Assembly: GCA_900540295.1 (NCBI GenBank)
Contig: UQFM01000025.1
Location: 1 to 21,014, forward strand
Length of the DNA stretch: 21,014 nt
DNA from: an uncultured Oscillospiraceae bacterium
GTDB taxonomy: Bacteria; Bacillota; Clostridia; Oscillospirales; Acutalibacteraceae
Direction: 5' to 3'
The notes under the pieces are model-generated. The model was not told where the DNA came from. It saw only the letters and a list, made by a program, of their open reading frames with translations, and searched no databases. Each line of letters begins with the position of its first letter. The stretch's first letter is position 1. This document shows positions 12,219 through 20,990 of the stretch, in pieces. A program made the position numbers and the translations under genes.

Positions 12219-13897
12219 CCTATTTTTTCATTTTCAGCCGCACGCAGTAACTCTTCCGCGCTTTGCAGTTGTAATTCCGTTACGGTAAGCCCGCCGAGAA
12301 TCCGTGCCAATTCATGCTTTCTGCCGATAAAATCGAGCGGCTGTACCTGTGTGAAGGTTTGTCCGTCATGCTCTGCTTTCTCTATGAGCATATGTGTGTC
12401 GCCGAAAGCGGCAATCTGTGCCAAATGCGTAACACAAATGACCTGATGGTTTTTTGAGACTTGTTTGAGCTTAATGGCAATTTTTTGCGCCGCTCTGCCG
12501 CTGACACCCGTATCAATTTCGTCAAAAATCAAAGTGCCGATGGCATCTTTTTCCGCTAAAACACTTTTAATTGCCAGCATAATACGTGACAACTCACCGC
12601 CTGAAGCAATTTTGGCGAGAGGTTTCGGCTCTTCGCCTGCATTTGCCGAAAGTAAAAATTCAATCATATCTATGCCGTTTTCGGTCAGTTCCCCGGTTTC
12701 ACTTTGTACCGTGAAACGAACCGAGGGCATATCTAAGAAGCACAGTTGCGAAGCAACATTTTTGCAGAATGCATCTGCGGTACGCACACGTGTTTCATGC
12801 AGCAGCATGGCCGCTTGCATAGCAGTATCATATTTTTCCTGCACGGTGAGGAGAAGTTTTGCTTTGATTTCATCAGACATTTCAATCGTGTCACGTTCTT
12901 CTTTGGCATTTTCCAAAAAAGCAAGCATCTCCTGTTCACTGTCACCGTATTTTTTCTTCAATGTATATAAGGTATCTAAGCGTTCTTCAAGTACATCAAT
13001 TTCCTTCGGGTCATATGCATCGGAAAAAAGCCTGTCACGTAAATCATCGCAATTTGCAGAAAGCGTATATGCCGCTTCCCGAATTTGCCCGCACATTTCG
13101 TTATATTCTTCGGAAAACTGTGCAATGTTTTCTAAGGCGCTTGCCGCATCGAAGGATAAACTGACAGCACCGCCCATATCCTCTTCCCCGTTTAAGTACA
13201 TATGCGCCCGCTGTAAAGCATCTGTAATATATTCCGCATTTCGAAGATGGGAAAGTCTTTCTTCAATATCGGCGATTTCGCCTTCCCGAATGTCAGCATT
13301 TTCCAATTCTTCAATTTGATAATTTAAAATATCCAATCGGCGCAGTTTTTCATTTTCGTTGGTATTCAGTGACTGCAATTTCTGATTGGCAGTCAGATAT
13401 TCGGCATATGCCGTTTGGTATGCCGCAAATTCATTCACATTTTCCGCTAGTTTGTCGATATATGCGCAATGATATTCGGGAGAAAGCAGCATTTGGTTAT
13501 CAGACTGCCCATGAATGTTGACAAGATTTTTTGCAACCTGCCGTACTGCCGACACAGTAACCGTCATACCGTTAATTTTACACTGGTTTCTGCCGTCCGC
13601 ATACAAGCGGCGTTGAATCAGCAATTCACCGTCCTCGGAAAAGGGCAAGTCCATATCTTTCAAAACGGCGCATATTTCTGCACTGTTCTCATAAAACAGC
13701 GCAGAAACAAAAGCGCTGTCACATTCTGTGCGTATCAATTCACGTGAGGTTCTGACGCCCAATACAGCATTTAAAGAATCAATGATAATGGATTTACCCG
13801 CACCTGTTTCGCCCGTCATTACATTGAAGCCTTTTTCAAAATTTATGACAGATTTTTTTATGATGGCAATGTTTTCGATTTGCAATTCACAAAGCAT
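12215..13897 (-). CDS. recN: DNA repair protein RecN
   Basis: RecN is an SMC-like ATPase recruited to double-strand breaks. The 560 residues are normal. Walker A GETGAGKS is at 29-36, preceded by the typical start LQIENIAIIKKSVINF. Two coiled-coil stretches lie at about 150-360. The C-terminal half has the ABC signature (LAKIASGGELSRIMLAIK) and Walker B (TLIFDEIDTGVSGRAAQKIA), with the H-loop in QVICVTHLAQIAAF. The ATG overlaps the argR stop by one base (TGATG), with GGGG 7 nt before it, so the two are translationally linked. It is the last gene of the operon and its stop lies in the tyrS promoter; I see no terminator in between. Confidence 0.97.
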   Translation of the reverse strand: MLCELQIENIAIIKKSVINFEKGFNVMTGETGAGKSIIIDSLNAVLGVRTSRELIRTECDSAFVSALFYENSAEICAVLKDMDLPFSEDGELLIQRRLYADGRNQCKINGMTVTVSAVRQVAKNLVNIHGQSDNQMLLSPEYHCAYIDKLAENVNEFAAYQTAYAEYLTANQKLQSLNTNENEKLRRLDILNYQIEELENADIREGEIADIEERLSHLRNAEYITDALQRAHMYLNGEEDMGGAVSLSFDAASALENIAQFSEEYNEMCGQIREAAYTLSANCDDLRDRLFSDAYDPKEIDVLEERLDTLYTLKKKYGDSEQEMLAFLENAKEERDTIEMSDEIKAKLLLTVQEKYDTAMQAAMLLHETRVRTADAFCKNVASQLCFLDMPSVRFTVQSETGELTENGIDMIEFLLSANAGEEPKPLAKIASGGELSRIMLAIKSVLAEKDAIGTLIFDEIDTGVSGRAAQKIAIKLKQVSKNHQVICVTHLAQIAAFGDTHMLIEKAEHDGQTFTQVQPLDFIGRKHELARILGGLTVTELQLQSAEELLRAAENEKIG

Positions 13898-14358
13898 CAG
13901 TTTTCCCCGCTTAACATAGTCTCAATTTGTATTTGAAATGCCCGTGCGCTTTCTTCGCTTTTACAGAGCACAAACAGTGTATCATCACCCGCAAGCGTAG
14001 CCAAAACCTCGGGCATCTGCATAGAATCGATTGCCGCACAAGCCGCATTTGCAGTGCCAGCATAGCACTTGATTGCCGCCATATTTCCGGCGGCGACCAC
14101 AGAAACCACAGACTGTGCGAAAATATTGTAAAACTTTTTTGCGTGCTTATTTTGTGTTTCGTGCGGACTGACCGTATATTTGGTCGGTCCGTTTTTCACA
14201 GAGGATTTTACAAGCTGTAACTCCTTGATATCACGGGATACCGTTGCCTGTGTTACCTGAAACCCGTTTTGCTGAAGTAAAGCCATCAGCTCGTCCTGTG
14301 TAGAAATTTCATTTTCGGCAATTAGTTTTAAAATGAGCGCATGGCGTTTTTTCTTCAC
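13897..14358 (-). CDS. argR: Arginine repressor ArgR
   Basis: A 153-residue repressor/activator of arginine metabolism. The N-terminal winged helix has ENEISTQDELMALLQQNGFQ and the recognition helix ATVSRDIKELQLVK. The C-terminal hexamerisation and arginine-binding domain has GTANAACAAIDSM and VLATLAGDDTLFVL, where the aspartates are expected to contact arginine. The start is GTG at 14358 with GGAGGG 6 nt upstream. It follows nadK by one base and overlaps recN by one base. The nadK-argR-recN order is common in Clostridia and does not mean that recN is controlled by arginine. Confidence 0.96.
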   Translation of the reverse strand: MKKKRHALILKLIAENEISTQDELMALLQQNGFQVTQATVSRDIKELQLVKSSVKNGPTKYTVSPHETQNKHAKKFYNIFAQSVVSVVAAGNMAAIKCYAGTANAACAAIDSMQMPEVLATLAGDDTLFVLCKSEESARAFQIQIETMLSGEN

Positions 14359-14359
14359 G

Positions 14360-15223
14360 TTACGCCCTCCTTTGCGAAAGTTTGCTGTTCAAAACATCAA
14401 TGAAAGAATCGTTTTTGATACGAATAAAATCTGCATAGTTCGGTGATTTTTTGACGGTCAGACAGCTGTTCGGCTGTAAGTGTACGGATGTATCGCCGTC
14501 ACACGATAAAAATATATCCTCTCCGTCTTCGGGAATCTGCACGCAAATCTCCGCATCGCTTGCAAAAATCAGAGAGCGTGCAAATAAGGAATGTGTGCAA
14601 ATCGGGGTTAACAGGATACTTTCAATTTTAGGGTCCACTACAGGACCGCCCGATGACAGTGAATAGGCGGTAGAACCTGTGGGCGTTGACAGAATAATTC
14701 CGTCGGAATAATAATGATTTACGCGCTTTCCGTCTGCAAAAACGTCCAGATTTATCAGCTTAATTTGTTCACCGCGTGCAATCACTACATCATTTAAACA
14801 GCTTGTCTGTACGGAAGGCGTATCATCACCAAAGGTTTGATAACGCACTTCCAGCATCATACGCGGGTCAATTACATAAGTGCCGTCTATTAAGTTCTTT
14901 AATAAATGCAGTTCGTTTTTTTCAACGCCTGCCATAAATGCTAAGTTGCCGGCGTTCACGCCCAAAACAGGTTTTTTATAAAGCACGGCTTTTTTTGCGG
15001 CGTGAATTAAAGACCCGTCCCCGCCAATAGCAATGACGGCATCACACCACTGCAAAAGCTCTTGTGTCGATAAAAATACGGACGCAAAGCGTGCGTGCAG
15101 TTGTTTTTGAACACTGTTGTCAAAGGCATATGAAATGTTCAGCGCATCCAGGCACGCACAGACTTCCTCTGTTACCGCAAGCGCATGCGTTCGGGTTAAA
15201 TTCGGCAGTAATGCGATTTTCAT
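14360..15223 (-). CDS. nadK: NAD kinase
   Basis: NadK phosphorylates NAD to NADP, using ATP or polyphosphate. The 287-residue protein has the catalytic GGDGSLIHAA at residues 67-76, the NAD-binding NLAFMAG, and the glycine-rich STPTGSTAYSLSSGGP in the second domain. N-terminal sequence MKIALLPNLTRTHA is typical of Clostridial members. The AGGTGG ribosome site overlaps the tlyA stop region, and the gene starts 8 nt after tlyA ends. It is part of the long leftward operon. Confidence 0.96.
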   Translation of the reverse strand: MKIALLPNLTRTHALAVTEEVCACLDALNISYAFDNSVQKQLHARFASVFLSTQELLQWCDAVIAIGGDGSLIHAAKKAVLYKKPVLGVNAGNLAFMAGVEKNELHLLKNLIDGTYVIDPRMMLEVRYQTFGDDTPSVQTSCLNDVVIARGEQIKLINLDVFADGKRVNHYYSDGIILSTPTGSTAYSLSSGGPVVDPKIESILLTPICTHSLFARSLIFASDAEICVQIPEDGEDIFLSCDGDTSVHLQPNSCLTVKKSPNYADFIRIKNDSFIDVLNSKLSQRRA

Positions 15224-15231
15224 AAATCCAC

Positions 15232-16038
15232 CTACTTTAATTCTGTGTGTGAACGGGAAACCAAGTCTTGAATATCCGTATTTGTAAAAGTGGGATTCTC
15301 CGCTTTTTGAATATGCATGAGGTATTCAATATTGCCCTCAGGTCCTTTAATCGGAGAAAAATCCAAATGTAAAACGGAAAATCCGCTTTCAAAGGCGAAA
15401 GCCGTGATTTGCCGAATTACATCTTCATGTACCTGCGGGTCGCGAACAACGCCTTTTTTTCCGACATTCTCTTTTCCTGCTTCAAACTGCGGTTTGATTA
15501 AACAAACTGCTTCTCCGTCCGTTTTCAATAAGGAGAATAATACAGGCAAGATGATTTTTAAGGATATGAAAGAAACATCGACACTTGCAAAGTCCAACGG
15601 TGAATCTATATCGTCTTCCGTCAAATAACGGAAATTGGTACGCTCCATATTGATAACTCGGTCATCCGTTCGTAATTTCCAGGCAAGCTGTCCGTAGCCC
15701 ACATCGACAGCATAAACTTTTTGGGCGCCGTTTTGCAGCATACAATCTGAAAAACCGCCTGTAGAGGCGCCGATATCCATACAAACGCAGTCTGTTAAAT
15801 CCAACGAAAAGGCTTTAACGGCTTTATCCAATTTATAGCCGCCGCGGCTGACGAACGGCATTTTTTCGCCGCGGACTTCGATTTTATCGGTTGCTTTTAC
15901 GGTAATGCCCGATTTTAAAGCTTTTTGTCCGTTTACGTACACTTGCCCTGCCATAATCAGCGCGCCCGCTTTGGCACGGCTTTCCGTAAATCCCTGCTCA
16001 AAAATTGCAATGTCTAATCTTGTTTTATTCTCTGCCAT
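15232..16038 (-). CDS. tlyA: TlyA-type rRNA (cytidine-2'-O) methyltransferase
   Basis: A 268-residue TlyA-family methyltransferase. Residues 5-65 form an S4 RNA-binding domain (RLDIAIFEQGFTESRAKAGALI, VYVNGQKALKSG). From about 80 there is an FtsJ/RrmJ-like SAM-dependent domain with the SAM loop DIGASTGGFSDCML, then AVDVGYGQL and a late VCLIKPQFEAGKE. Mycobacterial TlyA methylates ribose on 16S and 23S rRNA; the exact site here is not shown, and some family members are called haemolysins. I choose ATG 16038, since GAGG lies 9 nt upstream; the open TTG at 16053 includes the ribosome site. It overlaps the end of dxs by 14 nt. Confidence 0.93.
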   Translation of the reverse strand: MAENKTRLDIAIFEQGFTESRAKAGALIMAGQVYVNGQKALKSGITVKATDKIEVRGEKMPFVSRGGYKLDKAVKAFSLDLTDCVCMDIGASTGGFSDCMLQNGAQKVYAVDVGYGQLAWKLRTDDRVINMERTNFRYLTEDDIDSPLDFASVDVSFISLKIILPVLFSLLKTDGEAVCLIKPQFEAGKENVGKKGVVRDPQVHEDVIRQITAFAFESGFSVLHLDFSPIKGPEGNIEYLMHIQKAENPTFTNTDIQDLVSRSHTELK

Positions 16039-17884
16039 TTGTAATGACCTCAATCATACCGTCACAGTCTAATTTATAGCGTTTCAGCTGTGCTGACACA
16101 GATGCATGAATTACAAATTCATCGGGGACAGCGTTCAGGAAATAACTGCCCTTGTAGCCGTTTTGCAAAAGCTTTGCCCCGAAGGTTTCTCCGATACCGC
16201 CCGATTCAATTCCTTCTTCAAAGAAATATACGGATTTTGCATGTAAAACGCTTGTAACCGCCGATGTGTCCAACGGAATAATCTGATTCAACTTCAATAC
16301 AGCGTAATCGGCATTTTCACGGTCTTGATTCAGGATATTGCATGCCGATACTGCCGCAGAAAAGGTTCTGCCGTAGGTTACGAGGAAGTGTGACGCATCT
16401 GCATTGCCGTAAATTTCGTGATCTGCGAAAATCTCCTCTGTTTCCTCGGGAATTTCCGACTCACACCCGCGCGGATAACGGATAGCTGTAAACCCGCTTT
16501 CATGATATATGGCTTGAATAAAAGCATGCTTCAGCCCTTTATAACTGCTCGGTGCGAACACGGTTACATTCGGAATTCCGTTTAAAAATGCGGTATCCAA
16601 AATGCCTTGATGCGATACGCCGTCTTCGCCTACAAAGCCTGCACGGTCAATGGCAAGAATCATGTGTAAATCCTGTAAAGCGCCGTCGTGCACAAGCTGG
16701 TCATATCCGCGCTGTAAAAAAGACGAGTACACGGCGAATATCGGAATCATACCGCCGCGCGCCAATCCCGAAGAAAACGTAATCGCATGCTCTTCGGCGA
16801 TGCCGACATCAAAAAAACGAGTCGGATATTGTTTTCTGAAATCTTCCAAACCTGTGCCTAAAGACATCGCCGCGGTAATGGCGCAGATACGCTTATCCTT
16901 TGCGGCAATTTCACACAGAAATTTGCCGAATTCACCTGAAAAATTCGCGCCTGAAAACAGCGGTTCACCTGTATCTATATTGAATTTTGAAATACCGTGG
17001 TATTCACTCGGTGCTTTTTCGGCGTAATTGTAGCCTTTTCCCTTTACGGTGTTGATATGTAAGAGTACAGGTGCATTTACAAGTTTTGCCCCTTCCAAAG
17101 CCTCACAGAGCTGTTCGATATTGTGCCCGTCAATCGGTCCCATATAACGAAATCCGAGGTCCTCAAAAAAGGTGCTCTTATATATCATATTTTTTATTTT
17201 GGTTTTCAGTCTGAAAATATGCCCTGAGAGAGAAGTGCCGATAAGCGGAATGTGATTGATTGCTTTCTCTGTACCGGCTTTCAAACGAAAATAAGCGGGT
17301 TTTGTGCGTAGAACTGCCAAATAACGCGCAACGGAGCCGACATTTTTGGAAATGGACATTTCGTTGTCATTCAAAATGACAATCAGTCTTTTCCCGGAGC
17401 GTCCTGCGTTGTTCAACGCTTCATAGGCAAGACCGCCTGTCAAAGCACCGTCGCCGATGACGGCAACGGCGGTATGTTTATCACCCGACAGCGCATGTGC
17501 CGTTGCAACGCCGAGCGCAGAAGAAATGGAAGTGCTGGAATGACCGCTGAAAAAAATGTCATGGTCGCTTTCTCTCGGACAGCAAAATCCGGACAGACCG
17601 TTTTCCTTCCGAATGGTCTGAAATTCCGTGTATCTGCCTGTAAGAAGTTTGTGTGTGTAAACTTGGTGTCCGACGTCCCAAATAATTTTATCCTTCGGAG
17701 AATCAAAAACACGGTGCAACGCAATCGACAGTTCCACTACGCCCAAATTTGACGCCAAGTGCCCGCCGTTTTGCGAAACGGTATCAATCAGCACCTTGCG
17801 CACTTCTCCTGCAAGAATATCCAGCTCCTCTAAGTTCAGCGCCTTAATATCGGCAGGAGACTGAATTTTATCTAAAAATTTCAT
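16025..17884 (-). CDS. dxs: 1-deoxy-D-xylulose-5-phosphate synthase
   Basis: Dxs condenses pyruvate and glyceraldehyde 3-phosphate with thiamine diphosphate, the first step of the non-mevalonate isoprenoid pathway. The 619-residue protein is full length. GHLASNLGVVELSIALH and VWDVGHQVYTHKLLTGR are in the N-terminal domain, the thiamine/Mg motif GDGALTGGLAYEALNNAG follows, and the catalytic Glu lies in DVGIAEEHAITFSSGLA. DRAGFVGEDGVSHQG is also diagnostic. ATG 17884 has TTGGAG 8 nt upstream; the earlier GTG at 17893 abuts that site. It follows ispA, the next isoprenoid enzyme, by 27 nt, so two steps of terpenoid supply are co-expressed. Confidence 0.98.
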   Translation of the reverse strand: MKFLDKIQSPADIKALNLEELDILAGEVRKVLIDTVSQNGGHLASNLGVVELSIALHRVFDSPKDKIIWDVGHQVYTHKLLTGRYTEFQTIRKENGLSGFCCPRESDHDIFFSGHSSTSISSALGVATAHALSGDKHTAVAVIGDGALTGGLAYEALNNAGRSGKRLIVILNDNEMSISKNVGSVARYLAVLRTKPAYFRLKAGTEKAINHIPLIGTSLSGHIFRLKTKIKNMIYKSTFFEDLGFRYMGPIDGHNIEQLCEALEGAKLVNAPVLLHINTVKGKGYNYAEKAPSEYHGISKFNIDTGEPLFSGANFSGEFGKFLCEIAAKDKRICAITAAMSLGTGLEDFRKQYPTRFFDVGIAEEHAITFSSGLARGGMIPIFAVYSSFLQRGYDQLVHDGALQDLHMILAIDRAGFVGEDGVSHQGILDTAFLNGIPNVTVFAPSSYKGLKHAFIQAIYHESGFTAIRYPRGCESEIPEETEEIFADHEIYGNADASHFLVTYGRTFSAAVSACNILNQDRENADYAVLKLNQIIPLDTSAVTSVLHAKSVYFFEEGIESGGIGETFGAKLLQNGYKGSYFLNAVPDEFVIHASVSAQLKRYKLDCDGMIEVITNGRE

Positions 17885-17911
17885 GCTTTCCACTCCAAAA
17901 GTAAATCCGCT

Positions 17912-18790
17912 TTAGTTTTTGCGGACAGCAAGCTGATTTGCCAATTCCTTCAAAAATTCTGTATCCCTCGGAAAAGCATCCAATGCCTGCACAGCATATT
18001 CGGTTAAGCGATTTGCAAGCGATTTGCAAGCCTCTAAACCCAAAAGACTTACAAATGTGCTTTTGGCATTTTTTGCGTCACTGCCGACAGGCTTTCCGAG
18101 TGTATCCGTATCGCTTGTTACATCCAAAATATCATCAACTACCTGAAAAGCGAATCCGATATTTTCCGCATACGTCTCTGCTGCAGATAAAACGGCTACC
18201 TCCTGCACATCCGCCGCGATACAGCCGAGCAATACGGCGGATTTTATTAAAGCGCCTGTTTTCAGGCTGTCAATACGCTGTAAGGTTTCATAGTCCGCCT
18301 GTTTTTCCTCGGAAAGTAAATCAATCACCTGCCCGCCGATCATACCGTTGACGCCTGCAAAATCAGACAATACCCGCACCGCACGCACAATATTCTGCGG
18401 TGAAACGGCATAGGCTTTTGTCAGCGTTTCAAATGCAAGCGTAAGCAAGCCGTCTCCTGCAAGCAATGCATAGCTTTCCCCGAATTTCTTATGGCAGGAA
18501 GGCTTTCCGCGCCGTAAATCGTCATCATCCATGCACGGCAAATCATCATGGATGAGAGAATACGTATGAATCATTTCTACCGCACAGGCAAAAGGCAATG
18601 CGGTTTGCGGGTCACCGCCGCACACACGGCAAAACTCCAATGTCAGCATCGGCCGAATCCGCTTACCGCCGTTTTGTATGCTGTAACGCATAGCGTCTGT
18701 GACAATATCCTGGCCGTCACGCGCGGCATATACATATTCGGCTAAGCCGCTATCGATGATTTTTAAATAATCCTCTTGCGTATAGGTCAT
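17912..18790 (-). CDS. ispA: Polyprenyl (farnesyl/geranyl) diphosphate synthase
   Basis: A 292-residue trans-prenyltransferase that joins isopentenyl diphosphate to allylic diphosphates. The first aspartate-rich motif is DDLPCMDDDDLRRGKPSCH (Asp 82, 83 and 88), and the second is FQVVDDILDVTSD. GGKRIRPML holds the basic substrate-binding residues, and LKTGALIKSAV follows. Product length cannot be read with certainty, but the context with dxs and the length fit a bacterial farnesyl diphosphate synthase. The ATG overlaps the xseB stop as ATGA. Confidence 0.95.
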   Translation of the reverse strand: MTYTQEDYLKIIDSGLAEYVYAARDGQDIVTDAMRYSIQNGGKRIRPMLTLEFCRVCGGDPQTALPFACAVEMIHTYSLIHDDLPCMDDDDLRRGKPSCHKKFGESYALLAGDGLLTLAFETLTKAYAVSPQNIVRAVRVLSDFAGVNGMIGGQVIDLLSEEKQADYETLQRIDSLKTGALIKSAVLLGCIAADVQEVAVLSAAETYAENIGFAFQVVDDILDVTSDTDTLGKPVGSDAKNAKSTFVSLLGLEACKSLANRLTEYAVQALDAFPRDTEFLKELANQLAVRKN

Positions 18791-18993
18791 TTTTCTCCGT
18801 CCTTAAAATCCATCTGCGAAATTGTACGAATTTTTTGTTCCGCCGTATCCAATGCTTTACTGCAAAAAGCCGCGAGTTTTGTTCCCTCTTCAAAAAGCTT
18901 TAGCGATTCGTCTAAAGACGCTTCACCGCTTTCCAATTTTGTCACAATGGTTTCCAAAGCGGAAATTGCTTCTTCATAGCTTTGTTTTTTCAT
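18787..18993 (-). CDS. xseB: Exodeoxyribonuclease VII small subunit
   Basis: XseB is the small subunit that binds XseA and is needed for activity on single-stranded DNA. From ATG 18993 it has 68 residues, the usual length, with the family pattern SYEEAISALETIVTKLESGEASLDESLKLFEEGTKLA, predicted as one long helical hairpin. The open frame further upstream (to 19014) is rejected because AAGGAG sits just before ATG 18993. It overlaps xseA by 4 nt (ATGA) and ispA by 4 nt. Confidence 0.95.
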   Translation of the reverse strand: MKKQSYEEAISALETIVTKLESGEASLDESLKLFEEGTKLAAFCSKALDTAEQKIRTISQMDFKDGEK

Positions 18994-20201
18994 AAAATCT
19001 CCTTTACAACACAATCCGCTTTTCCGTCCGACAAACGTAAAATGAAGGGATCTCCTTGGTGCAGCTGTGCAACGGATTCCAAAACCGTTTTGTCGGACAA
19101 TTCAGCTACGGCATAGCCGCGCGCCAACACAGAAAGCGGGCTTAATGACTGTAACTTTGCGGCATTTTCCTGCAATCGCATACGCGCTTCGGATAAGGTA
19201 TTTTGCAGTAACTTTTCAAATGCGCTGTTTGCGGTCAGCAAGCGCATACGCAAGGTATCAAAATATACAGACGGGTTCTGCAAAACGCCTTTTTGGGAAA
19301 GAAATTCAAGTTGTTTTCTCTCTTCCTGTAAGCGTTCGCGCATAGCACTTTGCAAACGAAGATGCAACGCGGAAATCTCGGTATATAGAGTTTGCATATT
19401 CGGTGTCGCCAATTCTGCCGCGGCAGAAGGCGTAGGCGCACGTAAGTCTGCAACAAAATCGCAGATTGTAAAATCCGTTTCATGACCGACAGCGGAAATT
19501 ACAGGAATTTGGGAACGATAAACCGCGTAAGCAAGCCGTTCATCATTAAAAGCCCAAAGGTCTTCGGCAGAACCGCCGCCGCGCCCGATAAGAATAACAT
19601 CGGCACAGGCGAGCCGATTAAATGTATCTAATGCAGAAACCAATTGTTCGGGTGCGCCCTCGCCCTGTACCAAAACAGGTGAGATAATGACCTCAGCCAA
19701 AGGATAACGTCTGCCCAAAATATTTAAAATATCTTGGATTGCCGCGCCTGTTTCCGAAGTGATTACGCCGATTCGACTGGGATATTTCGGAATCGGCTTT
19801 TTATGCACATCGTCAAACAGACCTTCTTTTTGCAGTTTTTCCTTTAACTGTTCAAACGCCAACTGTAAAGCACCTGCACCGTCAGGCTGCATATCGTCCA
19901 CGAAAACCTGATAAGACCCTGCCGCTTCATATAAGGAAACTCTGCCGCGGACAATAACACGCAAGCCGTTTTCCGGACGGAATTTCACTTTTACCGCGTT
20001 GCCGCGAAACATAACCGCTTTAATTTGTGCATCTTCGTCTTTTAACGAAAAATAAAAATGACCTGTTTTATAATGGTCGGTAAAATTGGAAATTTCGCCG
20101 ACTAAAAACACATTATATAAATTCTCATCCGCATCCATACGTGATTTTACATAACGGTTCAGCTGGGAAACAGATAAAACCAAAGGTGCATTATACATCA
20201 T
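18990..20201 (-). CDS. xseA: Exodeoxyribonuclease VII large subunit
   Basis: XseA is the catalytic subunit of exonuclease VII, which degrades single-stranded DNA from both ends. The 403 residues include an N-terminal OB-fold (LSVSQLNRYVKSRMD, VFLVGEISNF, GHFYFSLKDEDAQIKAVMF) and the catalytic domain with RIGVITSETGAAIQDIL, GRGGGSAEDLWAFNDE and VISAVGHETDFTICDFVADLRAPTPSAAAEL. A coiled coil of about 110 residues and the C-terminal LARGYAV follow. The start at 20201 (GGAGGG 9 nt upstream) overlaps the preceding gene by 11 nt; a second ATG three bases later is equally possible. Confidence 0.97.
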   Translation of the reverse strand: MMYNAPLVLSVSQLNRYVKSRMDADENLYNVFLVGEISNFTDHYKTGHFYFSLKDEDAQIKAVMFRGNAVKVKFRPENGLRVIVRGRVSLYEAAGSYQVFVDDMQPDGAGALQLAFEQLKEKLQKEGLFDDVHKKPIPKYPSRIGVITSETGAAIQDILNILGRRYPLAEVIISPVLVQGEGAPEQLVSALDTFNRLACADVILIGRGGGSAEDLWAFNDERLAYAVYRSQIPVISAVGHETDFTICDFVADLRAPTPSAAAELATPNMQTLYTEISALHLRLQSAMRERLQEERKQLEFLSQKGVLQNPSVYFDTLRMRLLTANSAFEKLLQNTLSEARMRLQENAAKLQSLSPLSVLARGYAVAELSDKTVLESVAQLHQGDPFILRLSDGKADCVVKEIL

Positions 20202-20990
20202 TCTGTTTTCCCTCCGCCTGCAATGCGGTTAAAATTGCAATGCCCGCAGCATTATCCGCAGAAAATTCAGGTTCGGCAAAAAACGCATTATACTGTTTTG
20301 AAAGTACGGATCTGAGCATACGATTGGAAGCTACACCGCCTGAAAAAAGAATCGGCAAAGACGGATGCTGCAACTGTAACGCGTCTGTCATACCGATGAG
20401 TACACTCAATATGCCCGACATACAAAAACGTGCAACATCCTCAGAACACGCATCGTCCGCAAGCATTTTTTGACACTGATTTTCCAAGCCGGACAAACAG
20501 CAATCTGCCCCCTTCAGTGTCGGGCGCAGGTGAAAACGCTGTGTACTTTTTTCTGATAGTTTTTCCAACTCTTTTCCGCACGGGAACTGTAATCCGAGCA
20601 ATACGCCGACACGGTCAATTAACTGTCCTGCTTTTAAATCTAACGAACGGGCAACGCACTGTACGGTAAACAGACGGTCAGCGTCGGGCTGTACCAATAA
20701 GCCTTCTGTTGTACCACCGGATATGTGAAATGCCAAAAAAGGCTTTTGAAGCAGTTTCAGTTGTTTTGCGGAATACAATGCGGCAACAATATGCCCCTCT
20801 TGATGGGAGAATTCCCGACAGGGAATGCCTGAGGCGGCGCTTACGGCATGTGCCGCTGACTTTCCCGCTAAAAAGCAAGGCATGTAAGACCCTTCTTCCC
20901 GACGCGGAAAAACAGAAACACCGACGCCGTCAACAGCCCCCTTGCTTTCCGAAAACAAGCTTTGCAGAATTTGCGGTAACTGTACGGTAT
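20191..20990 (-). CDS. TsaD-like/M22 peptidase-family protein, 5' end missing
   Basis: At least 265 residues of a protein related to TsaD (the tRNA threonylcarbamoyladenosine enzyme) and the M22 family. It has the metal-binding HQEGH pattern (His-x-x-x-His), FHISGGTTEGLL and FSGGVASNRML. It is shorter than true TsaD (about 340) and its sequence is more diverged, so it is more likely the stand-alone Clostridial M22 paralogue that precedes xseA than TsaD itself. Its function is unknown. The real frame runs to the adapter at 20990 (the outermost residues read TVQLPQILQ), with about 40 N-terminal residues missing. The adapter brings an in-frame TAA, so an internal TTG at 20958 is not the true start. 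It overlaps xseA by 11 nt. Confidence 0.75.

Noticed and set aside
12465..13319. A long (284-codon) plus-strand frame inside recN, rich in Ser and Ala
   Set aside because: It is the antisense shadow of recN, which has all expected motifs on the minus strand. It has no ribosome site and no recognisable domain.
18990..20201. Possible loss of exonuclease VII large subunit C-terminus, since 403 residues is at the short end of the family
   Set aside because: The C-terminal LARGYAV segment and its tail are present, and Bacillota XseA proteins are often shorter than the E. coli one. The gene is intact.
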